Shown piece by piece: positions 24,831 to 34,995 of a stretch of DNA of 64,000 nt. A program made the position numbers and the translations under genes. The DNA lies in assembly GCA_000299115.1 (NCBI GenBank), contig CP003801.1, positions 372,001-436,000 on the forward strand, read 5' to 3'. A model generated the notes under the pieces. The model searched no databases. It worked only from the letters and a program-made list of their open reading frames with translations, and was not told where the DNA came from. Position 1 is the first letter of the stretch. Every line of letters starts with the position of its first letter. Source of the stretch: an alpha proteobacterium HIMB59 (GTDB lineage: Bacteria > Pseudomonadota > Alphaproteobacteria > HIMB59).

Positions 24831-25154
24831 TCATTGCCCATTCGCCTTCCAGTAATCAAGCGCATTTTTTGAAGAGGGAATTTCTTCTGACTCATAGTGA
24901 CAAGTTAGTCCTTCACCTAAAATATCATATAAATCAATTGCTTTTTGATGAGCGGGCGAATAAACATAGCCCATCATTGCATCCCTCGACACCCAAGCGG
25001 TAAGAGTATGATAATAGCCCTGATGAGTAAATCGCTCAGTATGAATATTTCCAGGGCTTTTTTGAGCTAATTGAAATAAAGGAACAGCGTGGGATAAAAA
25101 CCGAAATTTTTTAAGAAGGTTTTTAGGCTTGAAGCCAGTGATTGCAATGATCAT
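24831..25154 (-). CDS. Dimeric alpha/beta-barrel protein (DUF3291/CrtA-like), unknown
   Basis: The 107-aa protein has HTLTAWVSRDAMMGYVYSPAHQKAI, a pattern like that in DUF3291 and spheroidene monooxygenase-type ferredoxin-fold proteins, where the His near the end of the segment can bind heme. It starts within the last four bases of glnD, so it is probably co-translated with it. A link to carotenoid chemistry is conceivable but not supported by position. The assignment is tentative. Confidence 0.5.
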   Translation of the reverse strand: MIIAITGFKPKNLLKKFRFLSHAVPLFQLAQKSPGNIHTERFTHQGYYHTLTAWVSRDAMMGYVYSPAHQKAIDLYDILGEGLTCHYESEEIPSSKNALDYWKANGQ

Positions 25155-27706
25155 GATAAAATTTTGAGTAATTGATCTTCTAGGGTTTTGAGGATTTTCG
25201 TGTCTTTGATTTTTTTATTTTTTAAATCAGTAATTTGAAAAATATCAAAAACTTTTTCACCGTAGGTAGAAATTTTTGCAGATTGAACACTCATATTTTG
25301 ATCATGAAATATTTGAAGGATGTCCATTAACAAACCTTGACGATCACCCGATAAAATTTGAAAAGTAGTCACCAATTTACTCATTTGATTATCAATCGTG
25401 ATGCGAGGTTCAACCTCTACTTTAATTTTAGTTTGGAATAAGGGTTGATACGTCTCTAACTCTTCTTGATTGAGTGAGGAAGTAATATTTTGTATTACTC
25501 TTTCTTGTTCATTCTTCTCAACAATTGCTTTTTGTATACTGCTAGTGACCCAAAAGACATCAATGATATCATTATTATTCAGAGAGATAATTCGAGAACC
25601 AAGAATATTGATTTGCGAAGAATTAAATCCCGCTACGATATCTTTTAAAACTCCAGAACGATTAGGACATATAACAATAACCGCACCATATTCCTTATTA
25701 TTGTAATTTAAAAATTTAATCGAGAGTTCTTTTTTGTTTTTTTGATAATCATGGTAAAAACCAAAAATATCTAAAATCATTTTTGAGGAAAAAGCCTCCC
25801 AGTATAGATTGGGGAAATATCGTATTGATTTTTTAATAAATACTTTCATTTCTTTGTCAGCTTGCTCCAAAACCATTTTTTTCAGAGACTCTTGAACAGA
25901 AGAAGAATAGTTTGCCGTATCAAGTCCACGTTGTAAAAAATCTCTCGCATTAAATAAAAGACTTCTTAAAAGACTTATTCTCCACTCATTGAGAATATTG
26001 GGGCCAACGGCTGCGATATCACAAAGAGTGAACAAGAAAAGCGAATTCACCTTTTCTTGGGTATTGGCAATAGCGGTAAAGGAGGCAATGACATCAGGAT
26101 CTTGAGGATCATTTTTGAAAGCTATATCACTCATCAATAAATGATTTTCAATCAACCACAGTGATAATTCTTGATCATCAACACTTAGAGGTAATCGTTT
26201 GAAAATCTTTTGTGTTAATTCTTTTCCATAAATAGAGTGGCTTTTTGGGCCTTTTTTACCTATATCGTGGAATAAGAGAGCGACATGCAAAGCCACTTTT
26301 TGGTGAAGACGACTATAAATCTCCTTATAAAAGGATTTCTTTTTTAATTCGTGAAGGTGGTAGAGCGTAAGAAGTAAATGCTCGTCGGTGGTGTAATGAT
26401 GATAAATATCGAACTGCACCTGACCCCAAACTCGTCCAAACTCAGGAAAGAGCTCATTGAGAACTTTCGTATCATTTAAATTACGAAGGACTTGAATAGG
26501 ATTTTTTTTTGATGAGATAATATCAACAATTGTTTCATACTGATCAGTAGTCATTGACTTTTTGATTTGTTTTCTTTTTTCTTCAATAGTCTTGAGAAAG
26601 CGAGGATGAACAAACAAATTATGCTTTAAAGAAGATTCAAAAACTCCCAGCCAATTTTGAAGTAAATTTTTGGAATTATAATTTTTGAGATGTACAAAAC
26701 CTTTTTCAATAAAGTATTTCTTATCTAAAGATTTTGTTTTTGCAGGCTTACTTTTATGAATAGTTTTAATAATTAATTCTTCAGGAAGTTTTGAATAGAA
26801 AGTATTCAGTAAAGATTCTATTTTTGCAATATTGACGAAAAGATGTTTCATAAATCGCTCCACACCTTTTTCTTTTTGATTATTTCGATACGATAATTTT
26901 TTGGAGATTTTTAATTGGTTTTCAATACTTAAACTATCTCCCTTACTATCATTGAATAAATGTATAAAAGCACGCACGGTTAATAAAAATTTCCATGCGC
27001 TTCGTAATTCTTTTATTTCTTTGGAAGTAAAAATGTTTATTTGAATTAAATCCTCGAGTTTTAAAATATTAAACATGAAAATAGACACCCAGATAATAGT
27101 ATGAATATCTCGCAACCCACCAATACCCTCTTTTATTTGTGGTTCTAAGTTGCTTTTAATTCCCAGGTGGTAATCATGACGTTCAACTAGTTCGAGTAAT
27201 TTCTTTTCACTCAGTTTTAAAGGATTCATTCTTCCTATGAGGATTTTAATAGAACGAACAAACTCTCCATAATAATCCTCATCACCAATTAAATGACGTG
27301 ACTCAGCAAATTTTGTAACCGTCTTAATATCTTTTTTGGAGTCTATAATTGCCTGTTTTAGGGTTAAAAATGAAATTCCAACCTCAAGACCAACATCCCA
27401 AAGACTATTATTCAATGAAGTAATAAAATTTTTAATGTTTTTATTTGCTTTTTTATAAAGGAACAGCAGATCAACATCGCTCTTTGGCGACAAATCATTT
27501 CTGCCATAGCCCCCGACAGCAATTAATGCAAAGCCGTCAATTGAATATTCTTTTATAATACCTTGAACTATATCTCTGACAATATCGTCAACTAATTTTG
27601 TGTGATGATTATTAAATATGAAGCCATCATTACTTGAAATTAAGTTATCAAATAATTGATCCCGTTCTGTTTTGTATTTTTTTTTAAGTTTTAATGCCTC
27701 ATTCAT
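25151..27706 (-). CDS. glnD: [Protein-PII] uridylyltransferase/uridylyl-removing enzyme
   Basis: GlnD senses glutamine and modifies PII to control nitrogen assimilation. The 851-aa protein has the nucleotidyltransferase motif GGYGRNDLSPKSDVDLLF at about residues 64-81, the PII-uridylyltransferase helical region, an HD domain with LLFHDIGKKGPKSHSIYG, and two C-terminal ACT domains (CPNRSGVLKDIVAGF and SGDRQGLLMDILQIF). Domain order is complete. The length is slightly below the usual 880-940. It starts 106 bases from the divergent phosphate-transport pair. Confidence 0.95.
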   Translation of the reverse strand: MNEALKLKKKYKTERDQLFDNLISSNDGFIFNNHHTKLVDDIVRDIVQGIIKEYSIDGFALIAVGGYGRNDLSPKSDVDLLFLYKKANKNIKNFITSLNNSLWDVGLEVGISFLTLKQAIIDSKKDIKTVTKFAESRHLIGDEDYYGEFVRSIKILIGRMNPLKLSEKKLLELVERHDYHLGIKSNLEPQIKEGIGGLRDIHTIIWVSIFMFNILKLEDLIQINIFTSKEIKELRSAWKFLLTVRAFIHLFNDSKGDSLSIENQLKISKKLSYRNNQKEKGVERFMKHLFVNIAKIESLLNTFYSKLPEELIIKTIHKSKPAKTKSLDKKYFIEKGFVHLKNYNSKNLLQNWLGVFESSLKHNLFVHPRFLKTIEEKRKQIKKSMTTDQYETIVDIISSKKNPIQVLRNLNDTKVLNELFPEFGRVWGQVQFDIYHHYTTDEHLLLTLYHLHELKKKSFYKEIYSRLHQKVALHVALLFHDIGKKGPKSHSIYGKELTQKIFKRLPLSVDDQELSLWLIENHLLMSDIAFKNDPQDPDVIASFTAIANTQEKVNSLFLFTLCDIAAVGPNILNEWRISLLRSLLFNARDFLQRGLDTANYSSSVQESLKKMVLEQADKEMKVFIKKSIRYFPNLYWEAFSSKMILDIFGFYHDYQKNKKELSIKFLNYNNKEYGAVIVICPNRSGVLKDIVAGFNSSQINILGSRIISLNNNDIIDVFWVTSSIQKAIVEKNEQERVIQNITSSLNQEELETYQPLFQTKIKVEVEPRITIDNQMSKLVTTFQILSGDRQGLLMDILQIFHDQNMSVQSAKISTYGEKVFDIFQITDLKNKKIKDTKILKTLEDQLLKILS

Positions 27707-27811
27707 TTTAGGTACTTTATTGAAAATATGAAAATATCACATTTATTTAAAGATATAGAATTTGTTTTAATAAAATGTAACAATAATTAAAGAGAAATTA
27801 AGGTAAATAAA

Positions 27812-28480
27812 ATGTTCAATCTTAAGAGTAGTAAATTATCATTATTTGGAAGTAGTAAAAACTTAGAAAAAGATATTGATGAGTTTGTAAATATTTTATC
27901 TGAAGTAGGACTTTCTTTTAAGTCAATTGTAAAAAGATATCTGTCTCATTCTACTGATGAAAATTTTGAAGCAATGCTAGAAAAGGTTACTGAAATGGAG
28001 AGTAGAGCAGATACTATTACCAAACAAATAGAGCATGCTCTATATGAAGAGACTTTAATTCCTGATGCTAGAAGTGATGTTTTGAGATTACTAGAGCACT
28101 TAGATGAACTAATAGGTATGTATCAAGGAAATTGTTATCATTTTTCAATTCAGAAGCCAGATTTCCCTGAAGAATTTCATTCTGATTTGATGAGCCTCAC
28201 AGAAACAGTTGTTGATTGTGTTGAGTCACTATGTTTAACAGTGAGATCTTTCTTTCGAGACGTCAGATCAGTGAGAGATAACGCTCATAAAGTTACATAT
28301 CATGAAAAAGAGTCTGATATTAAATTTAGCTCGCTGGCTAGAAGGATTTTTAGTTCTAATTTAGAATTAGATCAAAAAATGCACTTAAGATACTTCGTTG
28401 AAAAGATTGATCGAATAAGCGATCAGGCTGAGGATATAGCAGACGAATTAATTATATATTCAATTAAACGATCTGTTTAA
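27812..28480 (+). CDS. DUF47/PhoU-like phosphate transport regulator
   Basis: An all-helical 222-aa protein. LRLLEHLDELIGMYQGNCYHF and the E-x3-D motifs (ESDIKFSSLARRIF, KIDRISDQAEDIADEL) match the DUF47 family (TIGR00153), a PhoU relative that travels with Pit phosphate transporters. It likely modulates the transporter encoded ten bases downstream. The acidic helix ends are metal-binding in PhoU proteins. It is distinct from the true PhoU at 44798. Confidence 0.88.
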   Translation: MFNLKSSKLSLFGSSKNLEKDIDEFVNILSEVGLSFKSIVKRYLSHSTDENFEAMLEKVTEMESRADTITKQIEHALYEETLIPDARSDVLRLLEHLDELIGMYQGNCYHFSIQKPDFPEEFHSDLMSLTETVVDCVESLCLTVRSFFRDVRSVRDNAHKVTYHEKESDIKFSSLARRIFSSNLELDQKMHLRYFVEKIDRISDQAEDIADELIIYSIKRSV

Positions 28481-28490
28481 TTATTAACTA

Positions 28491-29543
28491 ATGGAACTAA
28501 CAATCATCCTATTTTTATTTGGCGGACTATTTTTAGGCTGGTCTCTTGGAGCCAACGATGCAGCTAATGTATTTGGCACTGCGGTTGGAACAAGAATGAT
28601 CAATTTTAGAACCGCCGCTATTATTTGTAGTATTTTTGTTATTCTTGGATCGGTAATTAGTGGAGCGGGAACAACAGAGACCATTGGTAAACTAGGTGAA
28701 ATTAATGCTTTGCCCGGAGCCTTTGCATGCTGCATCGCAGCAGGTTTTTCTGTCTATTTAATGACTAAAGCAGGTCTACCTGTATCCACCACTCAAGCTA
28801 TAGTGGGCGCCATTGTTGGATGGAATCTTTTTACTGGCTCGCAGACTGACTACAGCATCCTGACAACAATCCTTGCGACATGGATTTTATGTCCAATATT
28901 AGCGGGATTAATTGCTATTGGTATTTTTTCACTTGTGAAAAAAATTATCATGAACTCTAAAATTCATATCCTTAGATTAGATGCATATACTCGTTTAGCG
29001 CTTTTGCTTGCTGGTGCGTTTGGATCGTACAGTCTTGGAGCAAATAACATTGCAAATGTCATGGGAGTATTTGTAAATATTTCTCCCTTTACAGATATTA
29101 AGATTACAAGCTATCTAACTTTTACATCAACAGAACAATTATTTTTATTAGGAGGCCTTGCAATTGCGGTTGGTGTTTTTACGTATTCTAAAAAAGTCAT
29201 GTACACCGTAGGCAATGATTTATTAAAAATTTCTCCACTCTCTGCTTTTGTTATTGTTTTATCGCATTCTATTGTTTTGTTTTTGTTTGCTTCAGAGGGA
29301 CTCAGTAATTTTTTAACTTCTATGAATTTGCCTTCATTACCATTGGTGCCTGTTTCTAGCTCTCAAGCAATTGTAGGAGGTGTGATTGGAATTGGCTTAC
29401 TAAAAGGGGGCAAAGAAGTTAAATGGTCAGTAGCAGGAAAGATTTCAATTGGTTGGGTAATCCTGCCTGTTATCACAATGTTTATTGCCATGATGCTTTT
29501 ATATATTTTAAAACACATGTTTAATCTAAACGTTATTTTTTAA
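28491..29543 (+). CDS. Pit-family low-affinity phosphate transporter
   Basis: A 350-aa membrane protein with about ten helices and the duplicated Pit signature: WSLGANDAANVFGTAVG near the N-terminus and SLGANNIANVMGVFV in the middle. VSTTQAIVGA and VSSSQAIVGG are the paired second motifs. It moves metal-phosphate with protons across the inner membrane. The DUF47 gene precedes it by ten bases. With the Pst system also in this window, the cell has both low- and high-affinity phosphate uptake. Confidence 0.92.
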   Translation: MELTIILFLFGGLFLGWSLGANDAANVFGTAVGTRMINFRTAAIICSIFVILGSVISGAGTTETIGKLGEINALPGAFACCIAAGFSVYLMTKAGLPVSTTQAIVGAIVGWNLFTGSQTDYSILTTILATWILCPILAGLIAIGIFSLVKKIIMNSKIHILRLDAYTRLALLLAGAFGSYSLGANNIANVMGVFVNISPFTDIKITSYLTFTSTEQLFLLGGLAIAVGVFTYSKKVMYTVGNDLLKISPLSAFVIVLSHSIVLFLFASEGLSNFLTSMNLPSLPLVPVSSSQAIVGGVIGIGLLKGGKEVKWSVAGKISIGWVILPVITMFIAMMLLYILKHMFNLNVIF

Positions 29544-29642
29544 AATTTTTCAGAATTAAAGCTCTTAATTACTAGGTCGATTTATCAGTTGTTTAAAATT
29601 ATTTATAGATTTAGGATGGCTTACATATTTTAGATTTTAAAC

Positions 29643-30875
29643 ATGAATATTAATCATCGAGAATACCCATCTCAAGTTAACAAACCTGTTGTTGTCATTT
29701 GTTTAGATGGAAGTCAAAAAGAATATTTAGATACAGCTTCAAATAGTGGACTAACTCCTAACCTTGATCAAATTACTCAAAAAGGAGAATTTATCATTGC
29801 ACATAGCGCTATTCCTAGCTTCACTAACCCAAATAACATTTCCATTGTTACAGGACAACCAAGTGCCATTCATGGTATTTGCGGTAATTTTTTTTATACA
29901 CCCTCAACGGGAGAAGAGGTAATGATGAATGATCCTCAATATTTGAGAGCGCCCACTATTTTTGAAAAGTTTTATCAAGGGGGTTCTAAAATTGCTGTGA
30001 TCACTGCAAAAGATAAATTGCGTAGCCTTTTAGGTAACGGTTTAAAATTCGATGATAATAAAGCTATCTGTTTCTCATCAGAAAAATCTGATCAAGCTAC
30101 AATGCAACAGAATGGCATTGAGAATGTAAATGAATGGTTGGGGATGCCTGTGCCTGATGTTTATTCGCAAGGCTTATCAGAATTTGTGATGGCGGCTGGA
30201 GTTAAAATACTCAAAGAGTTTAAACCTGACATCATGTACTTATCTACTACTGATTTTATTCAACATAAATATGAACCAGGTCATGAAATAGCAAATAAAT
30301 TTTATCAAATGTTTGATCATTACATTGGTCAACTAAATCAAAATGATATCTCTCTTGTAATTACAGCAGATCATGGAATGAAAGCGAAGACAAATAGTGC
30401 CGGAGAGCCTAATGCTATTTTTTTAGAAGACTATCTTCGAGAAAAATTTCCTGAAGAAAATTTCAAAGTTATTTTACCTATTACCGATCCGTATGTGGTC
30501 CATCATGGAAGCCTCGGTTCTTTCGCAATGGTATATGTAGAAAACCAATCAATTATTGAAAATGTGGTTGCTGAAATTAAAAAAATCTCAGAGATCGAAG
30601 AAGTTTTAAACAAACATGACGCTTGTAAAACTTATCAGCTTCCTGAAGACAGATCTGGTGATATTATTTGTATGAGCTCTGAGTCCTATACCATTGGCAG
30701 TTCGATTGAAAAACACGATCTTTCATCCTTAAAAGAACCTTTACGATCGCATGGTGGTTTGCATGAAAGAGAAGTTCCTTTTATTATTAATTCTAAGACG
30801 GCAAATTTATCAAGTCAGGGACAACTTTATAACTATGATGCATTTTATTATGCCATTCATGCCGCAAATCAATAA
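29643..30875 (+). CDS. phnA: Phosphonoacetate hydrolase
   Basis: PhnA splits phosphonoacetate into acetate and phosphate. The 410-aa protein belongs to the alkaline phosphatase superfamily. The metal and nucleophile residues are visible: VVICLDGS (D22), PSFTNPNN (nucleophile T61 and N62), [21 protein letters not shown] and [12 protein letters not shown]. It is coupled by TAATG to phnY. Together they form the oxidative branch of 2-aminoethylphosphonate use known from Sinorhizobium. No signal peptide, so it is cytoplasmic. Confidence 0.92.
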   Translation: MNINHREYPSQVNKPVVVICLDGSQKEYLDTASNSGLTPNLDQITQKGEFIIAHSAIPSFTNPNNISIVTGQPSAIHGICGNFFYTPSTGEEVMMNDPQYLRAPTIFEKFYQGGSKIAVITAKDKLRSLLGNGLKFDDNKAICFSSEKSDQATMQQNGIENVNEWLGMPVPDVYSQGLSEFVMAAGVKILKEFKPDIMYLSTTDFIQHKYEPGHEIANKFYQMFDHYIGQLNQNDISLVITADHGMKAKTNSAGEPNAIFLEDYLREKFPEENFKVILPITDPYVVHHGSLGSFAMVYVENQSIIENVVAEIKKISEIEEVLNKHDACKTYQLPEDRSGDIICMSSESYTIGSSIEKHDLSSLKEPLRSHGGLHEREVPFIINSKTANLSSQGQLYNYDAFYYAIHAANQ

Positions 30876-32299
30876 TGAATAAAAAAATGTATATCGCAGG
30901 TAAAGAAGCTACTGCTGAAAAAACCCTAGACGTCATCAATCCTTACAATAATAAGACAGTTGCAACAGTACCTGCTGCTTCAAAGGAACAAGTAAACCAG
31001 GCATTTAAAATAGCTGCTAATTATCAATCCAAACTCACTCGCTATGAGAGACAGCAGATCCTTCAAAAAACGGCAGAACTATTAGTTAAAAATAAAGAAG
31101 AGATTTCCGATATCATCACTAGTGAGCTCGGTATTTGTAAACAAGATTCCTTATATGAAGTAGGTAGAGCTTTTGATGTATTCTCTTTAACTTCTCAGTT
31201 AGTTACCCAAGATGATGGAGAAATTTTCTCTTGTGATCTAACTCCACATGGAAAAGCTAGAAAAATTTTTACGCATCGCGAGCCGTTAAATACAATTTCT
31301 ATTATTACCCCGTTTAACCATCCACTAAACACCGTTGCACATAAAATTGCCCCGGCTATTGCAACCAATAATTGCGTAGTTTGTAAACCAACAGAACTAA
31401 CTCCGCTCACTGCTCTAAAACTTACAGAAATTGTTTATGAAGCGGGATTGCCACCTGAGATGATATCAATGATCACTGGATGGCCGGAAGATATTGGAAG
31501 TGAGTTTATCCAAAATCCAGAAATTGATATGATTACCTTTACAGGAAGTGTGGCTGTTGGAAAACATATTGCAAATACCGCAGGTTATAAACGCACGGTA
31601 TTAGAATTAGGAGGCAATGACCCATTAATTATTTGCAATGATTTAAGCGATGAAGATTTAGTTAAAGCAGCTGAACTAGCTGTCTTAGGAGCCACAAAAA
31701 ACTCTGGTCAAAGATGTACTGCTGTTAAAAGAATTTTATGTCAGGAAAATGTTGCTGATAAATTTGTTCCTCTAGTTTTAGATAGAGCAAAAAAAATTAA
31801 ATTTGGTGATCCGCAGAATATGAAAACAGATATGGGAACAGTAGTGAGTGAAGATGCTGCAAAATTATTTGAAGAGCGAGCACTAAAAGCAGCTGAAGAT
31901 GGAGCTGAGGTACTGTATCAGCCCGAAAGGCAAGGGGCGCTCTTACCTCCCATTGTCTTAGATCATGTTAAGTCAAATAGTGAGCTAGTAGTTGAAGAAA
32001 CCTTTGGCCCAATTATTCCGATTATAAGAGTATCTAATGATTTAGAAGAGGTAGCTAAAGTTTCTAACTCCACAGCTTTTGGATTATCTTCTGGGGTTTG
32101 CACAAATGACCTTAGAACCGCGAACTTTTTTATTAAAAATTTAAAAGTGGGTACAGTAAATATTTGGGAGGTTCCTGGATATCGTATTGAAATGTCCCCA
32201 TTTGGAGGAATTAAAGACTCCGGACTTGGTTACAAAGAAGGAGCACTAGAGGCTATGAAAAGCTACACTAATTTAAAAACTTATTCTCTTCCGTGGTAA
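30875..32299 (+). CDS. phnY: Phosphonoacetaldehyde dehydrogenase
   Basis: This NAD-dependent aldehyde dehydrogenase of 474 aa oxidises phosphonoacetaldehyde to phosphonoacetate, the substrate of PhnA. Family residues: [11 protein letters not shown] with catalytic Cys281, VLELGGNDP with the general-base Glu, FTGSVAVGK in the cofactor site and [10 protein letters not shown]. The substrate is inferred from its place between phnA and an FAD oxidoreductase of the phosphonate type. On sequence alone it would be a generic aldehyde dehydrogenase. Confidence 0.88.
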   Translation: MNKKMYIAGKEATAEKTLDVINPYNNKTVATVPAASKEQVNQAFKIAANYQSKLTRYERQQILQKTAELLVKNKEEISDIITSELGICKQDSLYEVGRAFDVFSLTSQLVTQDDGEIFSCDLTPHGKARKIFTHREPLNTISIITPFNHPLNTVAHKIAPAIATNNCVVCKPTELTPLTALKLTEIVYEAGLPPEMISMITGWPEDIGSEFIQNPEIDMITFTGSVAVGKHIANTAGYKRTVLELGGNDPLIICNDLSDEDLVKAAELAVLGATKNSGQRCTAVKRILCQENVADKFVPLVLDRAKKIKFGDPQNMKTDMGTVVSEDAAKLFEERALKAAEDGAEVLYQPERQGALLPPIVLDHVKSNSELVVEETFGPIIPIIRVSNDLEEVAKVSNSTAFGLSSGVCTNDLRTANFFIKNLKVGTVNIWEVPGYRIEMSPFGGIKDSGLGYKEGALEAMKSYTNLKTYSLPW

Positions 32300-32303
32300 T
32301 CAG

Positions 32304-33428
32304 ATGACAAGTTCACAATATGAATTAGTGATTGTTGGTGCCGGCGTTGTGGGCATGGGGGCAGCATTAGCAGCACACAAACAGGGGGTTAAAAAAATTC
32401 TCATTGTTGATCGCCATCAAGCATGTACGGGTGCATCAATCCGTAATTTTGGGTTTATTACTATTACTGGTCTTCGACAAAAAATAATGCAAGAACGCTC
32501 ATTACGTTCTAGAGAGATTTGGCTTGATGTGATTAAAAAAGCTAAAATTACTATTAATCACCGTGGCTTATATTTAATTGCTCAACATAAGGAGAGCATC
32601 CCAGTTCTTGAAGAATATTTAAAAATAGACCCTCGATCCACAGTGAGACTTCTCTCCAAAAAAGAGATGGAGTCGCAACACCCGCTTTTCAAAAAAAATA
32701 AAAACTTTGGGGGCCTGCACAGTACTGATGAAGTTCGAATTGAACCAAGGCTTGCTATTCCTGCCGTAGCAAAATACTTACAATCCCTTGGAATAGATTT
32801 TTTATGGAAGGAAGAAGTCTTAGACTTTACTCACCAACAAATTATTTCTCAAAAAAGAAAAATTAAATTTAAAAAATTGATTATGGCTCCAGGTAATCAT
32901 TTAAAAGGATTGGGGAGGGACCTTTTTGAAAAAAGAAAAATCCAATCGAGTAAGTTGCACATGTTAAGAGTTATGCCAGAAAAAAAATTCAAGCTTCCAG
33001 GTGGGATCATGGCAGATTTGACTTTAATGCGATATCCTGGTTATGAAAATTTACCTTCCAAGAAAAAACTCGATAAGGTCATTCATAAAACTTGTCGAGC
33101 AGAGTTAGATAACGGGATCCATGTGATTGTCGTGCAAGGTAAAGATGGATCTTTGACAATTGGTGACTCGCATCATTATACCCATGACACTCATTATCCT
33201 TTTGAAAATGAAACAGTTGATAACTTAATTTTGAATAAATTTAATCAAATCCTTCCTATTGGTAAGTACAATGTAGTTGAGCGATGGGTCGGAGAATACC
33301 CATCTGGTAAAAACGATTATTTAGATCATTGGCTTGATAAAAATATATGTATCGCAAACGTCACGACAGGCATAGGAATGTCCACTGGTTTTGCGTTTGC
33401 TGAGGATGTGATAAACAAGCTTTATTAA
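32304..33428 (+). CDS. Phosphonate-associated FAD-dependent oxidoreductase (TIGR03364/DAO-like)
   Basis: The 374-aa protein has a dinucleotide-binding N-terminus (VIVGAGVVGMGAAL) and the fold of glycine/D-amino acid oxidases. ACTGASIRNFGFIT and the C-terminal VTTGIGMSTGFAFAED resemble the TIGR03364 group found in phosphonate operons. Members of this type have been reported to oxidise aminoethylphosphonate or its N-methyl form to phosphonoacetaldehyde. That would replace the PhnW transaminase, which is not in this cluster. It is four bases after phnY. The exact substrate is inference. Confidence 0.78.
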   Translation: MTSSQYELVIVGAGVVGMGAALAAHKQGVKKILIVDRHQACTGASIRNFGFITITGLRQKIMQERSLRSREIWLDVIKKAKITINHRGLYLIAQHKESIPVLEEYLKIDPRSTVRLLSKKEMESQHPLFKKNKNFGGLHSTDEVRIEPRLAIPAVAKYLQSLGIDFLWKEEVLDFTHQQIISQKRKIKFKKLIMAPGNHLKGLGRDLFEKRKIQSSKLHMLRVMPEKKFKLPGGIMADLTLMRYPGYENLPSKKKLDKVIHKTCRAELDNGIHVIVVQGKDGSLTIGDSHHYTHDTHYPFENETVDNLILNKFNQILPIGKYNVVERWVGEYPSGKNDYLDHWLDKNICIANVTTGIGMSTGFAFAEDVINKLY

Positions 33429-33458
33429 TATGATCCTCTAGTTTATTCGAGATACTCT

Positions 33459-34313
33459 TTGTCAATATATCTATTCATTCTTATTCTGCTGACAGCAGTT
33501 GCCCATACAACATGGAATGTGCTTCTCAAAACATCAGAAAATAAAGTTTTATTTCTCAGAAGCTTTCTTTTAACAGCCAGTTTAGTTTTTATACCCATCC
33601 TTTTTTTCATCAGCCCACCTGCTCCTAGCTCTTACAAATTTTTGGCCGCCTCTTTATTTATTCATATTTTCTACAATATTTTTCTTATAAAAATGTATAA
33701 CCATTCTGAAATTTCATTTTCTTATCCAATAGCTCGAGGAAGCCCAACACTAATACTTTTAGTAGTTTCTCCCCTATTATTGGGAGATCAGATTACTTTT
33801 TTAAATGAAATTGGCGCTCTTGTATTAATTTGTGGAATTTTCTTTTTAATTTTCTCTGAGGGTAATTATAAAAAAATAAATTTTAAAGGCTTGGGTTTGT
33901 CTCTAATGGTAGCCACTACTATAGTGGTATATACCCTTGTTGATGCAAAGGGAGCTCGATTATCTCAGAACGTAATTGCGTATGGCATGTATATGTTTGC
34001 CCTTGAGGGAATTACTTTTAATTTGGCCTATATAGTTTTATTTAAAGATAAAAAAATACCGATGTCCTTTATTCTTAAAGAAAAATATAAAATACTCTTA
34101 GCTAGTTTCTTAGTAACTTTTGCTTACCTTCCAATTTTATATGCTTTTACAAAAGTAAATGTCCCTTCTGTGGCAGCACTAAGAGAAATTAGCATTCTAT
34201 TTACCTCTATTTATGGAGTTTATTTCTTAAAAGAAAAATTTGGTTCAATTAAAGTGATTTCAGCTGTGTTAGTAGTGATAGGCTGTATAATTATCCGCAT
34301 AGCGGCAAGTTAA
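33459..34313 (+). CDS. EamA/DMT-family transporter
   Basis: A 284-aa membrane protein with ten predicted helices in two EamA repeats; the first opens with AHTTWNVLLKTSENKVLFLR and the second with LSLMVATTIVVYTLVDAKGAR. The start is a TTG at 33459, since the nearby ATG frame stops at once. DMT proteins export or import small metabolites. It lies 30 bases after the phosphonate oxidoreductase, so a phosphonate-related cargo is possible but unproven. The last four bases overlap the convergent HAD gene. Confidence 0.82.
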   Translation: MSIYLFILILLTAVAHTTWNVLLKTSENKVLFLRSFLLTASLVFIPILFFISPPAPSSYKFLAASLFIHIFYNIFLIKMYNHSEISFSYPIARGSPTLILLVVSPLLLGDQITFLNEIGALVLICGIFFLIFSEGNYKKINFKGLGLSLMVATTIVVYTLVDAKGARLSQNVIAYGMYMFALEGITFNLAYIVLFKDKKIPMSFILKEKYKILLASFLVTFAYLPILYAFTKVNVPSVAALREISILFTSIYGVYFLKEKFGSIKVISAVLVVIGCIIIRIAAS

Positions 34314-34954
34314 ATAAATCGCTCTCCAAAATTTTTGTAATTTAATAATTTGGTTACACGATGTTTTATTTTTACAGGCAAGTTTTTATCATTATTCGTA
34401 TGACGCAAAACTTTTTTTACTTTGGCTTTTAGTGCAGCCTCAATACCAACATCAGAGTCTTCAATAACTAAAACCTCATGGGGTTTGAGGTTTAGCTTTT
34501 TTGAACCAATTACATACCCATCTTTGTAAGGCTTATAGGGAATATTACCCGTGCATGAAGTAATATTTCCTTTGAAATAGGAGAAGAGATTATTTTTTTT
34601 AAGAATATTGATTATGTAATTTTCATGGGCATTAGAGACAATTCCAATTTTTAAATCAGTACTACGGATAAATTTCTTTAAATGTGGGTAAATCATCGGA
34701 CTGTGTTCTTTAAATGTTTTTTTTAGTAGCTGTTGATAAGTTTTCATTATCTCAGAAAGATCGTATTTCTTGTCTGTGATCAAGGTTTGAAAAAGATGCT
34801 CTGAAATAATCCCTATTGTTGATTTTTGTTTAATACTTTTATCATAAGCTATATTCATCTTTTTTAACGTTGATATAGCTGAAGAAAACCAAAGTTTCTC
34901 TGAATCGGCAATAACTCCATCAAAATCAAACAATATTCCCTTAATTTTCTTCAT
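34310..34954 (-). CDS. HAD-superfamily hydrolase, subfamily IA
   Basis: The 214-aa protein has the nucleophile motif ILFDFDGVIADSE, motif II IVSNAHE and motif IV VIEDSDVGIEAALKA, as in beta-phosphoglucomutase and phosphoglycolate phosphatase relatives, with a helical cap. It is not phosphonoacetaldehyde hydrolase: PhnX has FDWAGT in motif I. A phosphatase acting on a small phosphorylated metabolite is likely. It is the only minus-strand gene between 27.8 and 46.6 kb. Confidence 0.82.
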   Translation of the reverse strand: MKKIKGILFDFDGVIADSEKLWFSSAISTLKKMNIAYDKSIKQKSTIGIISEHLFQTLITDKKYDLSEIMKTYQQLLKKTFKEHSPMIYPHLKKFIRSTDLKIGIVSNAHENYIINILKKNNLFSYFKGNITSCTGNIPYKPYKDGYVIGSKKLNLKPHEVLVIEDSDVGIEAALKAKVKKVLRHTNNDKNLPVKIKHRVTKLLNYKNFGERFI

Positions 34955-34995
34955 AAAAAATTTTCCTTCAAATTGTAAAAAAATAGAAAAGTCAA

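Noticed and set aside
34310-34954. HAD hydrolase as phosphonoacetaldehyde hydrolase (PhnX)
   Set aside because: PhnX has a FDWAGT-type motif I and a Lys in the cap that forms a Schiff base; this protein has FDFDGVIADSE, the phosphoglucomutase-like form.
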